Shown here one piece after another: positions 34,293 to 45,037 of a stretch of DNA of 64,000 nucleotides. The DNA comes from Hansfordia pulvinata. Lineage: Eukaryota > Ascomycota > Sordariomycetes > Xylariales. Within the stretch, counting starts at the first letter, position 1. Every line of letters starts with the position of its first letter. Below the pieces are notes generated by a model that saw nothing but the letters and a program-made list of their open reading frames with translations, was not told the DNA's origin and did no database searches. The position numbers and the translations under genes are program-made. The stretch is from assembly GCA_006538405.1 (NCBI GenBank), contig BJKQ01000011.1, positions 1,613,501 through 1,677,500 of the forward strand, in the 5' to 3' direction.

Positions 34293-37054
34293 GTCCCGAT
34301 CTCTTTCCATGTGACCTGGCGTGCAGCGCCGCTTCCCGTCACGCGCTCCGGGGTGTACCAACGACGTTGACAGCATGGTCTCCCCATCGGCTGCACTGTA
34401 TTTTCATCTTGCCCGACGTGCTCGTGGTAGGGCATGGCGTTGGTGAATCTCGAGGCAGTTGGCAACTTGTCTCTTATCAGTTGTTACACTTGCAAGGCTC
34501 TCATGTACAAGCTCATACCCTTGCTGTGCGCTCGAAGACTCAGATTTTGACCTTCGAGCTCGCTGGTGTGGCTCCCAGCGAACGCATTGCGTTCCCGTCG
34601 TGGTCCGGGGCAGCCTGTCCTGCTGAAGAGCTCAGTCTCCGCCTCGGGTTAAGGAAACGGTGAGGCGTCTCGCGCAACCCACGAGTGCCGCAGTCTTCCT
34701 CGGGTCGCCGCGGGTCCCCGCATCTTCAGCAAGGTTCCAACTGATCCTGATGAAAGGCGGCAACCTCCTGAGCAGAGCCCTACGAGCGGGGCGAGACGCC
34801 TTCCGTTGAATGGGCGCGTGTCGAGACCAGCCTTTACATTTGTTTGGAGGTGTTGAGGGGGTTGCAGCTCCTGGCAGCCTTGGTTACAGGTAGGTAGAGA
34901 CGAGGCGACCACTACTTTGCACACTCGTATATAACATGCATAATATTACAGATATACCAATGGTGATTTGAAAGACACAGGGCTGCCCACTGGGCTGTTT
35001 CTGTCTCTGGGTGGTCTCTAGAACGCCTTGGATGGGGAGTGGAACCTGGCACGTGCAAAAGTATCTGTCCATTTGCCCCGTGGTGAACCATGAGAGTAGC
35101 GATGATACCTTTCTAGTGGCTCACAAATAAATACATATACGTACTGCCGACTGGGCCATGGTCTGTAATCACTGCGCACCATTGAAGTCAAAGCACCAGC
35201 CGGATATACAGTCCTTAACAGCGCCGCGGCAGCCAACGTAGCAAAGCACAGCCCAAGTATTACAGGATGATATCGCCACTCAACCTACGTACAGGGCGAT
35301 CGAGCAACCAAGACAGCCGTCCTTTCCAGGGCTCCTCAGCAGCCCAGGCCTCGTCCGAGAACTCATGAACGCCTCGGAATACTTGCTGGTTTACGACGAC
35401 CGTGATGAATCTAATGATACAAAAAGGGATGCTGGATGGCTTCCAGGTTGCCTCATGCCACCGCCCTAGCCCGCGAAGGGCTGCGCTTTTGAGTAGCCTC
35501 CCATGGCTATCGGTACGTCCTACCAGGGGCGCCGGCTTGCTGAAGAACCTTGTTGTTCAACCAGAGTGGTATCGCCACCAAGACTCGGTCCAGGACGTGG
35601 GTAGCTCAAGTCTACACAGAGGTAGTAACCCGGTCGCCTCGCTTACAACTCGTGAAACAAAAGGCCACCAGAAGCACTTCAGGGAGTGAGGGCAGCGCCC
35701 GCGGAGGAGCCCGTCTACTTCAGCTTCATAGATAACAGAGGAGAGCCATGAGTCCTGGCGCTGCTTCTGCCCCAGGTTCTGCGGAGCCTGGCTCCGGCCA
35801 CAGATGCTGGCATGTCTGCCGGCTCCTGCGACTTGCCTTTACAGTTTCACAGTTGACCGGCGTGCCTTGCCTTGTGTTTGCGGCGCAGGCCCTGTGCGCC
35901 TTCTAGCGGTGACAATGAAATGTTCTACGAGTGCCGAAAGTGTTAAGGCCAGTCTCGCGAGCTGGAATTCCGATCGAGAGTCGTTGGGATTCGAGGCTGC
36001 AGCCGACAGCTTTCCGTTTCCCGGGCAGTCATGGTTCTCGCGCGAAAACAACGAGGTCGACAAATTGGTTCCAGTTGCTTTGACAGATTGACTGGATCTA
36101 TGGGGTCTCCTCACTGTAGAACCTGCACTGCCTCCCCGCTCTACTTTAGCTCTCTGGCGACTCACACGCAGCGCTGAAGAGAGGCTACTATGTGACTAAC
36201 ATCATCACTGAATTGGATCCTGGTGACACTACAAAAGGGAATTTAGTGGCAAAAATCAGCATCGACAGGGGAGTTCCATGGTCATTCCGCCTTGGAAACG
36301 TGAAATGATCCTCCTGTGCGTGCCTACGTGATGTCACGAGATGCGCTCTGCTGATCAGCTGGATCTGGAGTCTCGCAGCACTCTAGTAAAACAGCAGAGA
36401 CCCATGGCAGTTTCACGTCTCCGCTGGGAGAGTCTCTCCCCACCCGGCGCCTGTTGCCCGAGCTTTTGTGCGTGGTGCCACAATCCCCCCTCTTACCAGA
36501 ACCATAGGGAGAAACAGCTTCAGACCAGCAACAAGTAATATCCTCGTGATTGAACTGGACGATATGTTTACTGGCAATGAGACTCCTCTGGTGCTGATGT
36601 GAGAAGCGGGGCAGTGAAAACAAGAGAGTCGGTAGCGACATCCAGGTCAACGTGAGAAAGAGGCGAAGCCTCAGAAGCGCGCTCCACAGACACGCCAGAG
36701 AGCCTTGAGGCAGAGCGCTGGCGATGGCACGTCATTCACACAGCCAGTCAGCCGGCCAACCACTACCTCGAAGACACGCCGTGGGGAGTACCAGGAGGAT
36801 CACATGGCAAGACAGCCATCAGAGTCTGCCGAAAAAGGCCCTTCTGGCTCGCCCGAAACCCCCAAGTCTCCCCCCTCGATGATGGTTTGTGCGATCACCA
36901 CTGGTGTTATCAAACCATCAGCTCCCCCCATTGTCATCCTTATTGTCATCGTCCAGAAAAGCCATACGCTTTCTTGGGGGACCATGATACCAAAAACCAC
37001 GCAAGACGGCTGCATGTCACTGGATGGGTGCGTGGGGGTGTCGTACAGGATGGA

Positions 37055-37069
37055 GGGGGGGGGGGGGGG
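37055..37069. repeat. G15 homopolymer
   Basis: Fifteen G lie in non-coding DNA, one of several long G/C runs in this window. Confidence 0.85.
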
Positions 37070-37489
37070 ACGGTGAGGGATCGACGACGACAGCAGCTCC
37101 GCATCATATCCGACTCGTCTGTTCTGTATTTGCCAGGGCTCGAGTATTACTTGCTTCTGTGCTTCTTTTTCAGCAGTGCCAGAGATAGCAGCTCAGGACC
37201 CGGGGCCCTCGTCAACGCCCAATGTGTATGCGAGCAGTAATCTATCTCTTGCGAAGACACCAGCATGGGAACCCAAAATCGGATCAAGGACAACACATCA
37301 GCGAGGAAATCCCTCCGACCACAGCCCGCGACGACGATGGCGCCAGCCCCGAGGTACTCGCAAGTGTCAGGAGCGCGAGATGAAGAAATGTGTCAAGCTT
37401 GGCAGGTTGCTGCGGATTGGCCGAGATTCGACTGCCGCGTGCCGTGTCGATTTTCTTGGCTGTGCAATAGCAATGCGACGTTTCTCTGG

Positions 37490-37495
<6 letters not shown>

Positions 37496-37523
<28 letters not shown>
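37496..37523. repeat. CA dinucleotide microsatellite
   Basis: About 14 perfect CA units lie in gene-free DNA, 63 bases before a TACTCGTACGAGTA palindrome. A shorter CA run lies near 38070-38082. Confidence 0.95.
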
Positions 37524-37526
<3 letters not shown>

Positions 37527-37586
37527 GCAAACCCCCATCTTCACCGCAGTACGGAATTGGATCACCGCGGTGACATTTTCGCAGCA

Positions 37587-37600
37587 TACTCGTACGAGTA
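37587..37600. repeat. TACTCGTACGAGTA perfect palindrome
   Basis: This 14-base palindrome is identical to the one at 52725-52738 and to the centre of the copy at 9305-9320. Confidence 0.95.
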
Positions 37601-37771
37601 CCAATGGCTTGGCCTGCTGGGCTGGAAACACGCGTACCGTTCAAGCATGCAAGGCGTAGGCATGGGGAACGCGTGGATGTCGATGAGGATGGATCACTGA
37701 TACACCGTATGCATCGGTTCAAACCCCCACGCAAGCCGTCGGCTCTCCTTCTTGGCAGATGACGGCGCCGG

Positions 37772-37797
37772 TTTTTTTTTTTTTTGGGGGGGGGGGG
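37772..37797. repeat. T14G12 junction
   Basis: Fourteen T are followed at once by twelve G. The same T-then-G arrangement occurs at 22286-22337. Confidence 0.85.
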
Positions 37798-40700
37798 AAT
37801 CTGCCGCCAGATACTGCCGCGCCGTATCGGCCGTATTTCTCACCAACCATCGTGTATGCTGACAGGGACGCTCGGGAATATGAACTGTTGCGGCCTCTTC
37901 CATCAAGATTGCTTCCTATCATGCAGCAAACCATCCAGGGCATCATGTCGAAGGGGCTCAAGACTTCCGAGGCCAGGTGACATATCGCGATGGGGCATGC
38001 GCCAAGGGCTTGATGCTGCGGCGCTGTTTCTGCCATCGTCTCTTTTCAAGGGCACACCGGCGCGCGCACACACACACACGCGTCTCCCTCCAAGTGACAT
38101 GGGTAAACTCGATCGATCCCTTGGCGCACAGCGGTATTTGATCTTGGCAGGCCGGGGCAGCGAAACAACCGTCCGTGGGTGGCACACAGTGGCAGGCCTG
38201 CCCCAGCCCGCCCACTGGCCAGGGAAAACTTGAGGCAGAGAGGCCAGCAAGGCGCCGCAGAAGAGAGGACAGACAGAAAACCTTCGAGCCTCTCGACCCC
38301 CTCGGATATCCCCCACAGGCGTCGTGGCTGGCTCTTGGACATTGTGCGGACAGCGTCGAGCATCGTTTGCCTACATGTACGCTGAGATGCTGGCCTACTG
38401 ACGGCTCGAGAACGGAGCTCCCGCGAGGGCGTCTCCGTGTCACCAGCTACGAGTAGGAAAGGGGACGCAGGGGCTGGCTCATCGATGGGTGGCTCTGACA
38501 GCTGCAGAGCCTGACCTCTTGGCTGCCCAGGGCAGAGGGCCAATCGGCATGTGCACGATGGGCTGACAAGCGCCGACCCGCCGCCAGAAAGACGACTGCA
38601 AGGCACACAGCCCGATCGTTGACCGCCCGTCCCGCCCGTCCCTGGATAGACTCGCGCAAGGGGGAGCGCATGCAAGTGCCTGCCGCAACAAGCTGCCGGG
38701 AGCCCAGCGGCGGTGTCTGACAATGGAACGAAGACTGCCACGTAGTGATACAGCTCGGCAATGACAGTCTTGGCGAGAGGTCTAGGTACATGGCAGCTTC
38801 GGTAGCAATGCTTGGCGTCTTCAAGAACGGTCGCAGAGTAGCTTCGAGGAGTTGTCTGGAGGCTCGCAAGCACTGCCCTTCGCCCATCGCTCCGCCAGGG
38901 GGGCCTGGGGCTGCAATGGACGACCGCGAGAGAGCCCGGCACTAGACGAACCCAGCCTATGTGGCCACCTATTGGAGACGTGTGGCATCTCTCACCGTGC
39001 CAGTGGCCCAGGAAAGTCGTTTTTATGCGACGAGCTCCGCTGCCGCTCCTGTAGTGCCTTCATCAGACGGGATCTCTTGTGCCTGTTCTTGATAAGGGGA
39101 TCCAGTCCCTTCGCCGAGTTACGGTCTCTGCTTCAACAGCCAAACTCAGCCAAGACCCTGCCTGCCTGCGAATCCGCTGCCGTGAGGCTGGGCTATCTTG
39201 GGCTACCCTGGGGCGACGGGATGCCCTGGAGGACTCGAAAGGATCTTGTCACTTTTCTGGCTGTTAGCTGATGGTCTTACCCGCTTCACACCTGCCTGAT
39301 TGGCCTATGGAGATTTAGATGGCCTTTGGGCGACCTTGGCGCATGAAATCGGTCCTCTCCAAGAGACTATTGGACATATATCCTCGCTGTCGATTACTGT
39401 TGGAGTGTGCAAGCACAATGAGCCTACACATGTCAAGTTTCATTTCAGCCTGAGCCCAACACGGGGTCGTCGATACTCGATACCTCTCAGCGCAACAGGA
39501 GGCGGTGGTCGCAATAAAAGACACAGTCGTGACCTGCGGTCGAATGCGACAGCTCGAACCTGTCATATCTGCTGCGTGAGCAGCACTCGTCTGCTTTTGC
39601 ATCTTCGCTGGCAATCCCAAAGCAATTGCATCTGCAGAAGTGCTGAACAGCATCGAAGACCCTTGCCTATTAAGCTCTCTGCCCCTCGACGACTGTCTCA
39701 ATCGTTCCTCAGCAACAAGGCTGCGGCCGAAAGATGGCCCCACAATCATTGAACCAGCAAGTGTGATAAATGAACAGTGAGCGATTGAAGATTATGGGCT
39801 CTGTCGTTGGGATGTGATAGAGCAGTGCGGACATTCAACGAGGCCACCGAGAAACAGCGGCTCAGCCGTTTCTGGTATTTGAAGGTGAGCAATCTCTCGA
39901 CGCCGGCTCTCGCAGCGCCACTCACGCGCATTCGGGGTGCTCAGGAGCGAGCGAAGATGAAGAGATGTACCTATCAGAGATGCGGCTTTAGCGCCCCGAA
40001 ATGATTGTGAAATGAACCGAAGGCGATTTCCGGGCTTGTAGACTTGGCGTTTCAACTACCACCTTGTGGCATCCCAGTGCTCGCTCGACGCAAGACCATT
40101 GCGTCCAAGCCGCTCGGCTGTCTTGCACGATGGCGGGGGTTTCTGTGGCCTGAATCACACAAAGAAGGCAACGGGCACTTCCAGACTACTCCGAACTCTT
40201 TGCGGTTACAAGACCGACCGGTTGCACAAGAAATGCCTGACAGACCCTGACGTAGCGTGTGGCGGTCTGCAGTCTGGCCAGTGAGACGGGTGTGCCTGAA
40301 TGAGCTGCATCTTCAACTTGGCAATCGCTGTGCACAGTTGTACTTCCTGGGCCCAGGCTGCAGTATGGTTGAAGGAATCAGGACTGGCAAGCGATTGCGA
40401 GGCTGGTTCCGTGTCCATAGCATCAAGTGACTCGAGAGTGCGGATACGGGTCTTGATGAGCCACCCCGTTGGCGGCACAGGACAGGCAATGCGCGGTGAA
40501 TGCTGGTGTGGTTGGATGCAAGCTGATGAGTTGGGTGAGAAGCGGTGGTCATAATAATATGGGTGCGTTCCCTGAGCATTATGCCAAGGGCTTGGTGATT
40601 CAGAACATTGGCGTGCACCCGCGTGTAGGTAGAGGTTGCGAGGGTCTCCGTGCCCGCCGTGCCGCCGTGCCCCCATGCCGGCGTGCGACTGTATCGGCTT

Positions 40701-41666
40701 GGCAATCGTCACGGCGCGCCGGTACAGGGACGGCACGAGTACTTGCATCGCCACCCGATGGGGATCAGACGTGGCCTCCAGGGCTTGGCAGGTGGGCATT
40801 GGTCGCTCGAGGGGGCTTCCTGGCGCACCGAAATGCTGGCGACGACTGAGTTGCGCCTCTGCCGAGCCCGCTTAGGCATGCGAGAGTCTTGACATGCGCC
40901 CACGAAGCGCCCTACTGACCCGGGGCCGGTATTTGATTCATGACAGAGCCACTGCCGATCATCTGGGCGTGCATGCACGCCGTGCGGCCGTGTCCTGTCG
41001 AGGCCGTGTCGAAGCCGTGTGCTGCCCTGGCTGGCCGCGGACGTGCTGTGTGGGGAGGTCGGGTAAGGTACCGCCGGCAGGGCACGATTTCGCCTCCACG
41101 AGTACGGATACGGAGTTTGGTGGTATGCGCAGACAGGCAATTCATGAGTAGACGGACCGGCGCTTGCTGTTGTGAATCGTGATGATGATGACCCCGGACA
41201 GAGTAGGTGCGAGTACTCGTAGATGGATGGCCATGCGCGTATTTGTCCCAGGTTGTGTTGACCCTCTCGTAGCCCGTTGGCCCTTCAAATGAACGTGTCG
41301 GAGCCCTCGTACCAGCAAAGAGAAGACGCAATATCGTCGACCCGGGGAAGCTGGGGGATCGACGCGGAGAGCGTGGAGGGTGACGCGAGCGTGGGTGCGT
41401 AATAGTAAGTGCGTGATGCGATCGATAGCCGTGCAAAAGCCGCGAGTGGAAGGGAGACAGAAGGAAAGAAGAGCGCCAGCGGCTGTCCTTGGCATTGACG
41501 CTCTAGAGCGAAAGCGGGAAGGAGCAGGCCCCTTCCCAGACTTCCAAGACTTCCAAGACCTTCAAAGTCTGGGCACAATCTCGCTGTCGAAAGAACAACG
41601 AACGGGGAAGCGACAACCACCAGTTGCCTCCTCGTAGGGAATCTGCTGCCTCCTGTGAGGTAGTAC

Positions 41667-41681
41667 GGTACCTAAGGTACC
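41667..41681. repeat. GGTACCT-A-AGGTACC inverted repeat
   Basis: Two seven-base arms lie around a single A, the clearest member of the GGTACCT family. Its CCTAAGG core matches 9294-9310. Confidence 0.9.
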
Positions 41682-44600
41682 TCCTTTGTTCGCCCATGTT
41701 CGCCCAGGCTGATCCCCAGCCTGTCACCACCATCACGACCACCATCATCGCCCTCCGTCCCACCATGACGGGTCTGATCTGCTGCCCATTGCGACGATAG
41801 GACCGCAATCGCGGTACCAGTCCCCGTCCGTCCCCGTCCCGCCGCCCCCGTGCAATTCGAGTGCCGGCGCGAGTGACCGACAGGCGGCCGCGACAGTACG
41901 AGGAGTCGTACGCAGGTCACAGACCTCCGCAACTTGCTTCATCTGCCAACGTCTCAAACACGACCAGCCAAGAGCCCAATCCAGCCCCGTGTCGACACCT
42001 TTCGGTCTTGGCGACACCCTCATTCCAACGAGAACTCTTTGTCGTCCCCAAAGGGAGTCGAGGCACCAATGCATACAAGCAGTCCCCGTGGCCACCATTT
42101 GAGCGACAGCTCGTCGCGGCAACCCCCTGCTCCCTTTTATAAACGTACCTCTCGTAGCCACCTCGCCACAGGCTCGGTCAAGAAATGGAGGCAATTTTAT
42201 AGGCGGCCAAATCATTGAATCCGTCAGGTCAAGGGGTCTTCCCTTGCTCGTATCCCGGGCGGCGGCTGTTATCAATGATGACAACCAACGATCAATACCT
42301 AGATCAGCCATCTCCAAGGCCTCTCGCGACAGGTGGCGTTATGGCCCTGCGTGGCCCTGTCTTGTATTTTCTTGTCGTGCAGCCCTAGGCTCTGGGCATG
42401 GCTTTTTAAAGCAGCTGCCAAGCAGACCACGGACTCCCTGACGCAGCAGCCATGGCATGCTTTGGCGATTCCATCTGCCCTAATTGTACGAGTAGGGTTC
42501 CAGGAAAAGGTCATGGCTCCTCCTCGCGCCTTTCCCCGGCCCAGCCCTGTCACGGCTCTTGCCCATCGCTCTCGAAAGTGGCCCCTGGGTTTGACGAGCA
42601 CAAGCAGGGTCAGATGCGGCAACCAGTGAGCCTCTCACTCACCCGCGTCAAACTCGCTCACAGTCGTACGCGTCCCAGTCGGTCAATCATGTTTGCTGTG
42701 CAGCTTGTACGTGGACATGTGCGAAGCCAGCGCTGATAACTCGCGCCATGACACTCTCGCCGGCATCTCCACCGCCTCAGGCTGCTGAAGGGTGGGGTGG
42801 CACGATGGCTGTCTGTATCGTATGGGAAGACAGCGACGGCGGCGCCTGTGGGCACGGCAGTGGCAAAACATCGCGCGCACGCCGTGGGCGGGCGGTGGCA
42901 GGGTTGCTTGCCATCGTTGGAGTGAGGATGCTGGCTGCTTGGCCTCGACCTCCCCACAAATCCCCGCCGGCTCCTGATGCGATGGTTGATGATGTACTGT
43001 ACTCGTACAGAATCGGAGCAGTCGAGACTTGGCTGCAGGACGGTCTGCTCGTTGGCGTACACAGGGTAATTTGGACCTCAGGCTTGGCCTTGGCTTTGAG
43101 TCTTGGCTCACGGGCCTGCCATACTTACATTGTAGATGCGCCGCCCGCAGTCGCGCCCAGTCTCACATTCTCCCCCGTTTCTATCCTGCGACGGGTGTTC
43201 GAGACCGCAGGGTTTCTGAATATATGCTCTTCCACCTCGCGTGTCTCTCCTATGTCAGCGATTTGCGTCTACATGGGTAGAGGTGCCATCATCACTTGAC
43301 TCCAGCCTCATCGCTTCTATATCATTGTCTACCTGCCTTGCTCCACAATCCCCGCGTGGTCTCTTGTCTCGATATCCTGAAATAACCAACGCCAACCAGA
43401 TACACTCGCATTCGACATACGGCGTTCACCACCGGAGCCTCGCAACCTCCGAAAAACCAGAATCAAACACACTGCATCGGCACCGGACCCATCAAACACC
43501 GACCCGACCTCAAAATTTGACTCTGCAGCAGCAGTCAGGCCCCCCTGACGCATTACAATTTCGACCACCTCCGACGCGAGGCAAAGCCGAACAAAAGCAG
43601 TGCGCGCAGGCCAATGCGCCAGGCGCTTCAGAGTTACTACACAATACGCACGCTTGCCACATCCATAGCCGAGGGCCGGAGCTTTCAATACACAAGCGGC
43701 TCAACGCTCACCTAAGTGCCCGCACCGAGAGTTCCAAGAAGCATAGCGCCGACACAGCCGTCCTATGCGCGTCGCTGTTGCTCAAGCTTCGTTGTTGCCG
43801 GTGGATTCGTGGGGTCCACGGCGCGATATTGACCGTGTGCCGCCGCTCTCATATATCCACAAGGTATATGAACAGCAGAAAGAGAATTTCCTCTACGGCT
43901 CACTCTTCCAGCTCTTGCCAACACCCACATTGGATTGGCACCCGGAGAGAAGGAGAATTGGGGACACCCGCAACGATCAAGGATACGCCACAGCAGAAGA
44001 CAACAGCCACTAGGTTTCCTTGGGCTCGCAGTAACGCCACAGAAAAACCCGGTTTGGCTCACGTCATCGACGCCCGTCTCTGCGCACAGAGTGAGCGGCT
44101 TCGCAGACGGTGAATCGGGACCGACCAGACGACGAGCCGGAAGGAAGACAAGAACAAGAGCCGCACAATCAACTCAGCGACACGGAGCGACATAACGACA
44201 CGCTCGGAATCGATCCAACACGACACGTCGGGACACGATACTCGGCGCGGTCACAAGTCGAAAGTGCCGTTCACCAGGGTAAGCGAGTCCGCAAGCGCCT
44301 CAGCCGCGCAAGGAAAAGCAGCCCCAAAGACCAAGACTAGCAGGGGAAGGGGCTAACGGAGAACGGGGGCCGCCTTACAGGTGACGGAGGACCCACCAAC
44401 ACTGTGGACCGGCTTTGGCCGACACAGCGCCGACGAACAGGCCTGGCCCCAGACGCAGACCATCCCCGGGGCGTTCGTGCCCGTTGCTGATTGAGGTACC
44501 GAGTACTCGTACCTCCCTACCACCCATCTGACCCAGGGCCCGCCTGAACCCGACCATTGAACAAGAACGCCCACCGACGGGGCAGCGGGCAGTCAGCTAG

Positions 44601-45037
44601 CCAACCAACCGACGGGCAAAAACAACCCTACCTTACTACCACCACATCTCAGCGAGTGAGTGCTCTCCTGCAGCCCAGTACACGTGCAGGTAAGGTTCCT
44701 TCCCTACGGAGTACGAGTACTTCGTACCCTAGGTGCCCGGCTCCCACGCCCACGCAGTGCGCGCGCGCGTGCACCGGCGGGGCACCAGACCCCCACACAC
44801 ACAGCACCAGCGCCACTGCTGGGAAGGGGGGGCACCCACTGGCAAGGCAGGTCATTCGTCAGTGGCTGCCAGGCCGCCCCGCCCTGCCGGGACGGGGACT
44901 GACGACTGCCCGCTCAGGTGCTGACTGAATCAGCCTGCACAGGTCCCTCCATCCGCAGTCGGCAACCCGACCCTCGCGCCTTCGCGGCCGTCCTTTATTG
45001 CCGACCGACGGGGTCAGTCAGTGTGTCATTCATTGCA

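Larger units (their letters stand above)
34293..45037. other. 10.7-kb gene-free interval
   Basis: Many ORFs under 300 codons overlap on both strands, and none looks like a protein family. The interval carries TACTCGTA-type motifs (37587, 37593, 38448, 41214, 42487, 43000, 44504, 44712), a CA repeat, three homopolymers and CT/CA-rich DNA from about 43.3 to 44.3 kb. A donor-like CCAGG|GTAAGC at 44278 could belong to a spliced 5' leader of the kinase gene at 45038. About 34.3-34.7 kb should hold the 3' region of the JmjC gene. Confidence 0.55.

Noticed and set aside
38046..38942. 298-codon open frame on the - strand
   Set aside because: It is Arg/Ser/Pro-rich with scattered cysteines, typical of translated GC-rich non-coding DNA, and overlaps other frames of similar quality.
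43241..44113. 290-codon open frame on the + strand upstream of the kinase
   Set aside because: The composition (Ser, His, Thr, Arg) reflects CA-rich leader-like DNA. No conserved motif is seen.
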